The notes under the pieces were generated by a model. It did no database searches. It saw only the letters and a list, made by a program, of their open reading frames with translations, and was not told where the DNA came from. A program made the translations under genes and the position numbers. This document shows, one piece after another, positions 51,480 through 63,079 of a DNA stretch of 64,000 bases; position 1 is the stretch's first letter; each line of letters begins with the position of its first letter. The stretch comes from Bettongia penicillata ogilbyi (Eukaryota > Chordata > Mammalia > Diprotodontia > Potoroidae), in contig JAJHZJ010000014.1 of the NCBI GenBank assembly GCA_023548195.1, positions 14,670,718-14,734,717 on the forward strand. The letters are read 5' to 3'.

Positions 51480-51750
51480 AGTTGTTCCCGTATATACTTA
51501 CTTTGCATTAGTAGCTCATTCAAGTTTTAACCTGATGTTTCTGAAATCATCCCTTTCATCCTTTCATTTCATAATGGTATCCAATACATTTCATTTCCCC
51601 CCTTACATATGGATCTTTTTTTTTTTTCTGTCTTTGCTCTCTTTGGTATATAGGCCTAATGATGGTATCCCAGAATCAGAAGATAGGTACCATTTAGTAA
51701 TTTTGGAGTGTAGTTCCAAATTGTTTTCCAGAGTAATGGTATTGATTTAC
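51480..51750 (-). mobile_element. L1 3' fragment (reverse), decayed
   Basis: 'ctttggtatataggcctaatgatggtatcccagaatcagaagataggtac..ttttggagtgtagttccaaattgttttccagagtaatgg' is the reverse of the ORF2 C-terminal region seen at 22770-22880 ('gatatagacctaatagttg..tcctaattgctttccagaatgg'). Confidence 0.75.
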
Positions 51751-51999
51751 AGTGTATTCTTGGCTGCTAAGGGCCAAGTTAGAGGTCTTTCATTTGTTCA
51801 GGGAGTCTAGCACTTCCTGCTTCTGCTTCATACCAAACCTCCTCAGGTGAGATCCCTAGTGCCCTGAGTCTTCCATTTCCTGCTGGCAACAGTGTGTTCC
51901 CTGAGGTAAGGCTGGTAAGGGTTAGGCCAGGCAACTACCATCTGCCTCATAACAACCTCTTCCATCTGTGCTAGTACAAAGCATTTTCTGCTTCTTTCT
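51751..51999. other. Unassigned
   Basis: 'tagcacttcctgcttctgcttcataccaaacctcctc' onward; may be the 5' edge of the following L2 but not recognisable as such. Confidence 0.35.
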
Positions 52000-54900
52000 T
52001 TTAGCCCAATCTACCAAATGGGAATGGAGAACCTTCAGTGCAAAGAAGAGCAACCCTACCTTCAATTTTATATCTCCATCTCCTCTTGACCCTATTCTTT
52101 AAGGGTATAGGAGTATTGTCCTTCTCTCGGTGATAAACGTTCTCACACCTGGTCACACCCTTCCCATCCCAGTGACTCGGAACTTCTTTAGATAAATCAT
52201 CCAAATCACAATCCAAATCCCTTACCATGGTGTTCAAGTCCTCATTCTCATCCCTTCCTAAGCCCAAAATTTTATCCTAACTCCATCTATCCGTTGTGAA
52301 CTCTGGAATGTCTATTCCTTAGTCAACAAACTTCCCTTCATTTTAAATCTACTCTTCTCTTAACTCCTCCCATCTCCTAGCTCATACTGAACCCTGACTT
52401 TCCCTGATGACTGAGACTCCCTGACCTCTCTTTTCAGTACTGGCTACATCTTCACTCATTCTTTATGGCTCATTGGTCAAGGGAGAGGAATTGGAATACT
52501 TCTTTTTCCCTGTTGCCACTTCCAGGTCCTACCTTTTCACCACCCAATCACTACCTCAGTCTAGACCACTCCCCTGCTCAGTGAATTTGATACCTGGCTT
52601 ACAATTTTTCTCTCTTCTCCAACTCTTACCTTCATACTAGGAGACTTCAACCTACATTCTGATTTTCCTTCAAATACTCTTATTCAAGTTCTTCAACCTA
52701 CTCACCTTCCATAAGCTACTCTTCCACTCCCCCTTATTCACACACAGAGATGATCATACCCTTGATCTTGCTATCACCTACAAATGTACCACCTCTCTGT
52801 TCAAGATTTGTGAAATCTTTTTATCCATCCATGATTGGCTTTTCATCTCTCCTTCTGTGTTCCCTTATCTAACTCTGTTCTGTCTGTGCCATGATCTCCA
52901 ATTCCTTGATTCCTTAATTGTCGCCCAGGCCAGCTTCCTTGTACTAATCACTCTTGTCCTCCCCATCATGGCTTCTCAGTGAACCATTTCAACTCTACTG
53001 TCTTCTCGAATTCTCTTAGCAGAGAACTTTGCTTCATATTTTATAGAAAAAATGCAGGCCATTCACTGTGAACTCCCTCTTCTCTGCTCTTCCTCATGTA
53101 TCATTTGGGTGCCTTCTGCTACTTTCTCCTCTTTCACCCCTATCTCACTCACATGATGAAGTGACCTTTTTCCTTAATCAAGGTTAATCCCATAACTTGT
53201 TCAAGTGATCTGTATCATTCCATCTCCCCCAGCAGAGTCTCCTCTGTTATTTCTACTTTTTCACTTGTTTTCAATCAGCCTCTCTCTACTGGCTCATTTC
53301 TTCTTACGAACATGCCCATGTCTCCTTTATCCTATAAAAGCTCTCACTTGATCCCTCCATCTCTGCTATGTGTTTTTTGTTCTGTATTGCTAAACTCCTC
53401 AAAGAGGCTGTCCATATTAGCTGCCTCCATGTTCTCTCTATTCCCTCTCTTAACCTCTTAAAATCTGCTTTTGACCTTATCATTCTACTGATACTGTTCT
53501 CTTCAAATGATCCCTACTAATCCCTACTAATATGATCCCTTAGTTGCCAAACCCTATGCCCTTTTCTCAATCCATATTCTCCCTTACCTCTCTGCAGCCT
53601 TTGACACTGTTGATCACTTCTCCTTCATACTCCTCCTTCATACTCGCTTCTCTCTAGGTTTTTGGGAGAATACTCTCCTGGCTTTCTTACTACCCATCTA
53701 ATTGCTCCCTCTGTCTCTGTCTGCTTTGCTGAATTTTCCTCCATATCATGTCCTCTAAGGCTAAGTGTTCTGTCTTGGGCTCTCCTCTTTTCTCTAACTT
53801 CACCTGATGATCTCTTCAACTTCCATGGATTTAATTACCATCTCAATGGTGATGATTTTCATATCTTTTTCCTGCCCCAATCTTTCTGCTGGCCTCCAAT
53901 CTCACGTCTCCACATGTTGTTCAGACAACTGGAAGTCCAGTAGACATCTTAAACTCAGTATGTCCAAAACAAAACTCATTACCTTTCCCCTTAAACCTTT
54001 ACCATCTCCTACTTTCACTGTTATTGTAATGTAGGCAACACCATTCTCCCAGTCCTTCAGACTTATTACCTAGGACTCATTCTCGAGTCCTTACTATCTC
54101 AATCTTTCCCCTCCATCCCCCAAACCTCCCAGTATGTCCAAACTATTGACAAGGCCTATTGACTTCACCTTTGCAACATTTCTCATACATGCATCCTTCT
54201 CTTTTCTGACCTTGGCAGCACTGTAGTTCAAGTCCTTATCATCTTATGCCTTATTATTGCCTAGCCTTCTGGTGGGTCTGTGTTGTGTGCTTTAAGTCTC
54301 TCCTCACTCCAATTCATTCTCCGTTCAGCCACTACAGTGATTTTCCTAAAGTGCAGTTCCAGTGACCTATGAACCTCCACCACCCTCTACTCAGCAAATC
54401 CATTGACTTCCGATTGCCTGGGGGAGCAAATCCAAAAGGCTCTATTTGGCATTCCGAGAGCTTCATGACCTAACCCTCTTGTACCTTTCCAATCTTCTTA
54501 TACCTTTATTCTTGTTCATTTGTATCCTACTCTTTGTAACCCCACCCGACCATAGAGGTCCTTTTGTCCTCCATCCTGTCTATGGAGTTTTCTTGGCAAA
54601 GGAGTGGTTTGCCATTTCCTTCTCCTTTTGTCAGGAGTCTCTACTATCTCCTGTCTTTCCTAACCCTGAATGGCATAGCTCATAGTTTTATTGAGTTATA
54701 CAGGTCCCTCCACCACATCAAGGCAGTGATCCAGGAGGGGTTCTTAGACCTTATTCCCCAACATACACTCTTTCATCCAGTGACACTGATTTCCTGACTG
54801 ATCCACCAACAAGACCCTGTATCTCACCTCTGGGCATTTTCTTTGGCTCCCCACCCATACCTGGGACAATACTATCTTTCCTCTCTTTTGACTATTGACC

Positions 54901-55142
54901 TCCCTGTTTTCCTTAAATTTCTACTAAAATCCCATTTTCTATAGGAAACTTTCCCCAAACCCTCTGAGGGAAATACTTCCTATTTATCCTATTTATAACT
55001 TACTTTGTATGTGTTTCTTTGTTAATTTTCCCATGAAATTTTTAGCTTCTTGAGGGCAGGGACTATCTTTTTCTCCTTTGTGTATTCCCAGTGCTTAGCA
55101 CTGTGTCTGGCCCACTTAGTAGGGCCAGATTATTGATTATTG
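52000..55142 (+). mobile_element. Long L2 LINE (endonuclease, RT and 3' UTR)
   Basis: Collinear remnants of L2 ORF2. The endonuclease start is 'gaactctggaatgtctattccttagtcaacaaac' (ELWNVYSLVNK); 'ctaggagacttcaacctacattctgattttcc' follows (GDFN-type motif, about 52640). The RT block 'ctctctgcagcctttgacactgttgatcac' (SAAFDTVDH) lies at 53590-53620, and 'ttccatggatttaattaccatctcaatggtgatgat' (NYHLNGDD, the YADD-box equivalent) at 53820-53855. The 3' tail is 'agtgcttagcactgtgtctgg' (about 55090). Stops throughout. At about 3 kb it is the most complete L2 in the window. Confidence 0.88.
54500..54628 (-). mobile_element. CORE-SINE fragment inside L2
   Basis: 'tactctttgtaaccccacccgacc..tggagttttcttggcaaaggagtggtttgccatttccttctcc' matches the MAR1-like SINE at 45540-45610. 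Confidence 0.75.
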
Positions 55143-55144
55143 AA

Positions 55145-58100
55145 CGCTGAGTTATCGAGTTCCATTGTTTCTAATTCTCTCTGTTCCATTGATACTTCTT
55201 CTCTTTTTAACCACTCCCATTGTTACTTTATAATATAGTTTGAGTCTGGAAGTTACATTACACTATTGTCTTACCACTTTTCATCATTTTCCTTGATAGT
55301 AGATCTTCCTAAAATTTCCTAAAATGAATTTTGTTTTTATTTTTTCAAATTCTGTAAAGTATCTTTTTATAGTTTGAAGTATTAAACTGTAAAATAACTT
55401 CAATTATAATGTCATTTTTATTTTATTGGCATGGTCCAGAAATGAGCACTGAATGTTCCTTCAGTTATTTAAGTTAGTTTTTCCTCATTTCTTAAAAGAG
55501 CATTTTGTAATTGAATCTGTATATGTATTGTGTATGCTTTTGTAGTTTGATGCCTGCATATCTTGTCCCTTTTGGAATACTTCTTACATTTTTTTTTATC
55601 ACATAGAAATGATAGGGTTTTTTTTAATGGTTTATTTTGTTACCACCAGTTTTGCTGAAGCTACTGTTTCAATTGGTATCTTCTGATTCCCTAAATAAGT
55701 CATTATGTCATATGTAAAAAGGGATAGTTTTATGTTGTCTTTACCTGTCTTTATGCCTTAATTTCTTTCTCTTGTCTTATTGCTGTCAGTTGCATTTCCA
55801 GAACTATATCAAGTAACAGCTGGGAGAGAGTGGGCATTTACTCCTATATTTTTTTTGGAATGGGTTCTAGTGTAGCCCCATTCTGCGTGATATTTGATTT
55901 TGGTTTTAGCTAGATGCTTTTTATGATTTTAAAAAGCTCCTTCTGTTCTTGTACTTCATAGGGGTTTTAGTATAAATGAATCTTTTACTTTCTGAAAGAC
56001 CTTTTCTGTATCTATTGAAGTGATCATGTGATTTTGGATGTTTTGTTTTTTTAATATGACTAAATTATTTTAATTATTTTTTTAAAGGTTGAACTGTTCT
56101 TATACCCCTGGTTATAGTTCTAACTAGACCATGATGAATAATTTCTTAAATGAGAATTAGCACAATCTTCTAAACAGGATTGTATTTAAAATTTTTAATA
56201 GTTTCTCCTGGGTAAAGGACTCTGCTTTATCCTTCTCTGGTTTAAATATTAGGACTATATTTGCCTCATAAAATAGCAGTCTGGAAAAATAATTTTTCTT
56301 GATTTTTCAGAACAATATGTGTATGATGGGTACTAATTGTTCTTAAAGTTGTGAATCCATCAGTACCAGGTTTTTTTTCTTTGATAATTCATTTATAATT
56401 AGGTCTCATTATTTGAATTCACGCTGGTTGTTTCCATTGCTTTTTGACCATTTACCATATTATATGTAATTATAACTTTGAATAGTACAGTTTCAACTTT
56501 GTACAACTACTCCAGGAGATTGATTATGGATACATTATTTGCATTAGTCAGAATCTTGCTGTAATTCAGTTTCTTTTTCTGAGATTGCATTGAGTATTTT
56601 ATGTTTTTAAAAGTATTCCATCTATATTCTCTTTTGGTAGCATGTAATTGTCCATAACAAGTTCTTTTTATTCTGATTTTGTGATTGTACTATGTTAATT
56701 TGCTCTTGGTTCTTTCCTATTTTTATCAGAGTACTTAAAGGTTTGTTAGTTTTTTCAAAGAACTAGATTTAACTTTGTTATTTTTATAATATTTTATTTC
56801 TACATCATTTATTTCTCCTTTTTTTAGTATTTTTCTTTTGCATTTTTTTGTTTGGTGAGTTTGTTGATTTTGTGATTTTTAAAAATATATATTAAGTATA
56901 ATATTCAGTTCATTGATCTTGCACTTTTGTAATTTGCCAACATATATTTTTAGGGATGTAACTTTTCCCTGATGACTGCTTTAGAATATGTCCCCAAAAT
57001 TTCCATCATTACCATTTTTTCACATTATTGTTTCTATGATTTATCTTTGAACTACTTATTATATGAGATTTAATTGTTAAATGTCCTTTTGGGTCTGTGT
57101 GTTTTGCGTGGGCTCTCTAAACTGATTTCTGCTTGTTGTATTATGGTCTGTAATGGCTATGTTTATTGTTTCTTCCTTTTTACATTTATTTGCTATTTAT
57201 CTGGTCCTTAATACATGGTCAACTTTATTTTTAAAGTTCCATGTTAGTGCTTAGAAATATAAATGGTTTTTAACAGTCTCATTTCAAAGATGCCCTAAGT
57301 GTCTAGTTTCTTCAATAGTTTATTCTGTTCTATATCTTCCATTAAATTTATTCAAAGTGGAGAGGGGGGAAATTAAAATCTCTTATTTTATTACTGCCTT
57401 ATGTCTTTTTATACTTAAGTTAAATTTTCCTTTGTGAATTTAACTGTTAAGTTATTTAGAAAAATAGGATTAACATTGATAATGATTTGTTTGTTGTCTT
57501 TTGGTCCTTTCAGTATAAGGTAGTTTCTTAGTTAATCTCTATTTCAGACCACTAGGTGGCACAGTGAATGAAGTGCTAGACCTGGAGCCAGGAAGCCCTG
57601 ATTTAAAATCCAGCCTTTTTCAGCCTAACCCAGTCACTTACTTGGCTGGGTTACCTGACGCAAATCATTTAACCTCTATTTGCCTCACTTTCTTCGTGTG
57701 TAAAAATGGGGATAATAATAGCACCTACTTCTCATGGTGGTTGCAATGATAAAAAATAGTAACATGCTTTAAAAATCTTTAAGCACTAAAAACTTTTAAC
57801 CTTTAAATAAATGTTAACTTACCATTATTACTTTGGTACTGATTTTTCCTTTTTGCTTTGATAGCATGACTGCAATTCTTGCGTTTTAAAATTTGCCTGA
57901 TGAATGGTAAATTTTGTTCAAGCCTCTCATTTTCTTTGGTTTTTAAATACTTTTGTTGCAAGCAACAGATTTTGTGTTTGTGTGTCTGTATGGATTTTTT
58001 GTCATGAACTGGGATTTTACCTAATTCTTCTTTTCCTTTCTCTTTTATTAAGTACTTAAATAAGTCTTCCTCTCTTCCCCTTCAACTTCTTTGTTTTTAG

Positions 58101-60500
58101 CTTTTTTCTTTTTTGGCAGTTTTTTCTAAAAAATAATTTCTTTCCATTAGTCTCTTCATTAATTTATTTCCATTCTCTTTATTATAGTTTTATTCTTTAA
58201 TTCATGGTTGCTGTACTTATTTCTTCTTTAGTATCTGTTATTCCTCATGGAATTAAAACTTCTAATCTCTTTAGTTTCAGTTTCCTCTTCAAAACAGTTT
58301 CTATGGTATTGCCTTGAAGTTACTGTCCTTTCTCTATTTTTATGTTTTTGCTACACTCTTTGAAATATAAATTCCTGCAGGAGATAGAGAAGGTAGCAAT
58401 ATTGTGCTATGGTTGAAATTTTCCTGGATCCTTGATTGTGCAGTCTTTTACTATCTGTCCCCTGCCTTCCCTATGATCATTTTTTTTTTATTTGCCATGA
58501 AATCTCTGAGTCCATGCCCTATCACCCTAAGAGATCTCAGTTGCCCTTGCATGAGAGTTCTGATTCCTTTTATTCTGACACTAAATGCTGCCCCTAAAGA
58601 CACAATACTACCCCAGAGGTAGTGGTCTAAGCCCCAGATCCCTGTTGATTTTATCGATTCTAAGGACCCCAAACCCCATAATGGAATGTAATTTCCCCCA
58701 TGTAAATGTTCTTTGGTGGATCCTTCTCCCACCAAAGAATTGAAATCTCCCCCTTCCTTTTCCAGTTCCTTCTTTTGCCTTTTTACCCATTCTCTTCTTC
58801 AGAGGCTACTGGAAATATTTTCCCTTCGTTGTTTGCCGTTGTATTGATTAGGGCATATCAGACATTGGTCTCTATTTTGTTTCTCCCCTTTTAGGCATCC
58901 TCCCATTCCTCAGTGTACCCAAAAAAACCCCGATTCATCTGTAGGTGGAGTCTTTTAAGACCTAGTCCATGTTATTTCAGGTCTGTTCTTTATTTGTAAT
59001 TTCCATTTTAGGTTCTGCTTTTACCCTTACCTCCTTGGGTACTTTTTTGGAAGAAATCTGTTAATGATCCTGGTTGAGTTTTTTTTTCCCCACCTTTTAT
59101 GTGTCATTCTAGGTTTTTTTCTTTATTTTCTGGGATATTTTATTTTATTTCCTCATAGTTAGTATATTTGTTTGCCTTTGTTGTACTTATTTTGTCTGAG
59201 ATGTTTGCAAGAATATTTTCACATCTTTTTTCCCCACTTAGAAATGTTTTGAAAGTGTCGCTCTTATTCAACACCCATGTTTTCTCATTGATGAGATTCA
59301 GATTTGCAAGTTATGTGAGAATGTCTGGAGCTAGCTCCAGCCAGCTCATTCAAGCCCATTGTTAAATTTTCAGTGGAGCATTTACAACTCTGAATTTGGC
59401 AAACAAGATAAATCAAGGCTTTATTGTTTTCTTGATTTTTAGACTAAAGAAAGAGATAGAGAAAATGTTGACAATGCAGATTAAATTTAAAAGTCTATCC
59501 TTTTTAAATTTCTAGGAGTTAACCACTAGTAGTGAAGACATTATTCCATTTCTTTCTGCTATATCTTACAGGTCCAGAATAGTTTTTGTTATTCACATCT
59601 CCTTTTGAAGCTCTTTCTCTTAGTCAATTGCAGAGTTTATTTTTTGTCCTTGTATTTGTGAAATTTAACCACTTTATGCCTTGGAGTTTGCAGCATAGGC
59701 TTTGTTTTGTTTTTGTTTTTCCTTGAAGTGATCTGTGGATTCTTTCAATTGGAACTTTGTGTTCTGGACAGTTTTTCTCATAGTATTTCTTGTATTTACA
59801 GTGTTAAGGGTTTTTCTTGTCGGGTTATACTTCTGATTCTTAAATTGTCTCTCTACATCTTGTCTTTGAGATTAATATGTTTTGCTTATATCAAGATTGT
59901 ATCTTCTTTTTAACATTATTGCTTTTTGCTTTTCTTCCAGATTGTCTCTTGACTTGTTCTCTGTGTTGTTTCTTTGGAGAGATTCACCATCGTGGATTCA
60001 AGTTTTTCTGTTTCTGCCAATTATTTCTGCTATGCAAGCTTTATACTCTATTTTTATGACTCTTTTTTTTTTCTTGAACCATTTGGGAATATCCTGCTGT
60101 GATTCCATGCTGTGTTGGGGAATCCACAAGGTTTTCTACCTCCTCAGGTGTTTATTCATTTTCCTTTGTCTTGCAATATATATATAGAAATGTTTGGACC
60201 AATTTGTATGTCCAGTGTTCCTTATTAATTCATCTGCTTATATTCAAAGCTTTTAAATGAGTTTTCTTCCTCCTAAGGTCTTTGGTAAATTTGGTGTTTT
60301 TTTCCCTATTCCTCTTGCTCACTTTCTGACTCCTTCTTTGAAGGAGACTCTGAGGGCAGGACCTCCAAGTTAGTTCAGCTTTCTCCCGTGTTGGTAAATT
60401 TTGTTTTTCATTAGCTTTAGTCTCTACTTCAAATGACTTCTGGAGGGAAAAAACTGAGCCCAGCTGGATGCCAGTCCCCTTGCCTTCAGGCCTAGTGGGA
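55145..60500 (-). mobile_element. Ancient near-full-length L1 (reverse), heavily decayed
   Basis: On the minus strand from right to left: GC-richer 5' UTR-like sequence (60720-60400); ORF1 traces (about 60250-59540, complement of 'gattctttcaattggaac' and 'gattcttaaattgtctctctac'); a pyrimidine-rich inter-ORF region (59000-58050); and endonuclease (57960-57180, 'gttgcaagcaacagattttgtg', 'aatacatggtcaac'). RT and later ORF2 follow (56800-55150, 'cagttttgctgaagctactg', 'ttaccatttttgtcatatgtaaaaag..gggatag' region). No frame longer than about 90 codons is meaningful. A SINE at 57550-57810 interrupts it. Confidence 0.65.
57550..57810 (+). mobile_element. tRNA-headed MIR-type SINE inside ancient L1
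   Basis: 'accactaggtggcacagtgaatgaagtgctagacctggagccaggaagccctgatttaaaatcc', then 'caaatcatttaacctctatttgcctcactttcttcgtgtgtaaaaatggggataataatagcacctac': a marsupial SINE head with MIR-like 3' part. The 61-codon frame within it is spurious. Confidence 0.85.
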
Positions 60501-61700
60501 CCTCCCATACACTTTGGTACCCTGCCCCATTTCCCTCTGTTCTTTAGCTCTCTGACTGAGCACGCCTGTGCAGCACACATGCTTCTACTCCAGGCAGAGT
60601 GTGCTTCTGACTTCTGGAATTTCTACCTCCTTAGCTTTGGGGTCGGGGAGGAGTGTTTGGTTCTGTTACTCATTGCCCCGCAATGATGGCATGTGGACAG
60701 GGTAAGGATTGGGGGCAGGGGGAACAGAAAGTATGCTGGCAGAAATTGTCATGACAGCAAGGGGAAATTGATGAATAGATTCCAGATTACAAGCCTATCA
60801 GTCCTATTTTATTGTACTGCTAGAGTATGGAGGCTTAGGGGGTATAGGGAAGGAGAGACTAGAAATTAGGGACTAGGGACTTACTTTTTCTTCTGTTCAG
60901 GTTACCTTATTCAGGTTCTTGGTGTCATGGAGACCTCTTATGTATGGAATTCTTATTTTGAAAAGTTTTGAGAAGTTGTGAAGTTCTGATAAAATGACTA
61001 GTCTTCTGTTTTATTGATTACATGAGCCATTAATCTTTCTTTGTTTCTTTTCTTTCTTTTGAAAACCCCTTCTTGGAATGCATACTTTGAAGTTAGTGTT
61101 TGTTTTGCTTTTAACTGATTTTTCCCTGGAACTTTCCTCTCCTTACTCCTATTGCTGCTCTTATTCACTATCTTCCTCTTTCCCTGTTGAGTTGAATATA
61201 TTTCTAGAACCAACTCTGTATATATGTGTTTGTTCTTGTTCTTTTGACCAGTTCATATGAAAATGAGATTTAAGTGATTGCTACCCATCCCAGGCCTCTC
61301 CTTGTTTGTATAGTTTTCCTCTTACTCAGATTAGGTGAGATGGTAAATTCCTTCCTCTTCCCTTCTTCTTTCTTGATATATTATATCTTTCCTTTTTCTT
61401 TCTTAAGATCACTAAAACATAACAGAACCTATTCTAGGTTCTTGGTTTTATATAACATCTGCTGTCCACTCTAAATAACTTTAAGGTTCTGAGGGGATAC
61501 TTATTCTATTAGAATATAAATCTTTCTTATGTATAGTCCTTTCCAAATGATCAAATATATTTACTTCTTTAATATTTTTCTTAACTCTTATTTCTTTATT
61601 TCACAGTTTCTACTCACCTCTGCTGTTTTGTATCAGGAATACTTATCAGTCTTTTGTTTTCTTAAATGTGGGATCTTTGATGTAGTAGATAGATGTAGTT
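60501..61700. other. Unassigned; L1 5' UTR-like then AT-rich sequence
   Basis: 60501-60720 is GC-richer and may be the 5' UTR of the reverse L1. From 60730 to 61700 I see no repeat or exon. Confidence 0.4.
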
Positions 61701-61706
61701 CTAGTC

Positions 61707-61892
61707 CAGGGGTGGGAAACTTGCAACCTCAAGGTCACATGTGACCTAGGTCCTTGGGTGAGTTCAAGTTTTATAGAACAAATTCTTTTGTTAAGGAGAT
61801 TTGTTCTGTGAAGTTTGGATTGAGACAAAGAGCCACACTTAAGGACCTGGAGGGCTACATGTGACCTTGAGGCCACAGGTTCCTCACCCCTG
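61707..61892. mobile_element. Complete 186-bp hAT MITE
   Basis: Starts CAGGGGTGGGAAACTTGCAA and ends with 'ggccacaggttcctcacccctg'. The terminal inverted repeats extend about 35 bp ('aacctcaaggtcacatgtgacct' against 'acatgtgaccttgaggccacaggtt'). Flanks ttctagtc (61699-61706) and ttcctagtc (61893-61901) differ by one inserted base, consistent with an 8-bp hAT duplication. No coding capacity. Confidence 0.85.
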
Positions 61893-61901
61893 TTCCTAGT
61901 C

Positions 61902-62150
61902 CAGTCCAAGGGTTGGAACAGGCAGAGTAGGACCTTCCTAGCTAGATCCACCTCCCTAATGACACTGGCCTTTGACTCTGTCCCTAGGCTTACCTGGGCC
62001 TAAAACTTACACTCACTGTGGTTTGTCCTTGAATTTCCTAGACACCACTCATTCTGTTTGTCTTCCTTTTCCTTTGTTAGAGTAGTTGCAAGGGATATCT
62101 AGGTCATGCTGCTTCTTCCTACTCTACTATCTTTTCAAGGGTGATGATTT
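61902..62150. other. Unassigned, possibly an L1 5' head in reverse
   Basis: 'gctgcttcttcctactctactatcttttcaaggg' (62110-62142) resembles the complement of the L1 5' head (agatngcagagtagaaag), and the preceding 200 bp could be 5' UTR. Weak. Confidence 0.3.
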
Positions 62151-62154
62151 TTTT

Positions 62155-62405
62155 AGACTTTCTAATTTGCTGCTTTCTTGAAATTATTATTTCAATTCAT
62201 TTTTAGTAAACTCTCTGAGATTCTCTAAGTAAATCATTTCATCTATAAAAGGCGATTTTATTTCATCTTTGCTTATTCTTTCCATTTCTTTTTCTTAAGA
62301 CGTTGCTATAGATTTTTTTTCTAGAACTGTATCAAATAATTGTGGTAATAATGGTTATCCTTACCCCCAACCTGACTGGAAAGACCTCCTAGAGATGTGT
62401 GTCTG
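62155..62405 (-). mobile_element. L1 RT fragment (reverse)
   Basis: 'ttctttccatttctttttcttaagacgttgctatagattttttttctagaactgtatcaaataattgtggtaataatggttatccttaccccc' is the reverse of ORF2 sequence just before FADD (compare 14745-14835). Confidence 0.65.
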
Positions 62406-63079
62406 CACAAACACACATACACACACATACTTTTCCAAGATTTCTGTCAAAGTACTAAAAGTCCTTACATTCATTCTAGAAACCACATTTCCTGTAAAAC
62501 TGCTAAAGAAAAACTCAAATTGGTACCTGTTTTATTAGTAAAGAAATGTCCCTTGAGATTATCGATTTTTTTATCTAACACTTAGGACCCTAAGCCTTAC
62601 AGAGATAAGAAATAGAAAAAACACAAAAACTGTATGAACAGCTAAAGTAAGTGCTTTGTAAAAATCCACATGCTAAAACTCATTTGTTTTGCTCTGTGAT
62701 TATAAGGATAAATTACTGAGACGCCAAAATAGACAATGGCACAAAGAACTTAATTGCCAGATTATACAAATTACTGTGTGCAAACATAATGGAAAATTGT
62801 TGTGTGATAAGAAATGAAGAATAAAAACACATTACACAGAATGAAGAACAGAAAAATGGGAACTATCATACATATTAGCTATATTTATAATAGTAATACA
62901 AACAAAATCCCAAAAATGCACTTCAAAGTTCAAAAAGGGATACAAGAACAAGATGAACAGTTTTGTTGTTATTTTGCTGAAGTAAGCCATTTTATTTATA
63001 TATGTAAGTATGTATGTATGAATTTATTAAAGAAACCGTAAGTTACAAGTTAGAGTTTCATATGCAGGTTTTTTGTTGA
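62406..63079. other. Unassigned AT-rich sequence, probably decayed L1
   Basis: A CA-rich run at about 62405-62430. 'gcacaaagaacttaattgccag' and 'aaacataatggaaaattgttgtgtgataagaaatgaagaata' faintly echo the L1 ORF2 C-terminus (+). Not called further. Confidence 0.35.

Noticed and set aside
60230..60580. 116-codon minus-strand ORF near the 5' end of the decayed L1
   Set aside because: Composition resembles L1 5' UTR/ORF1 boundary; no conserved motif, and surrounding ORF1 is degenerate.
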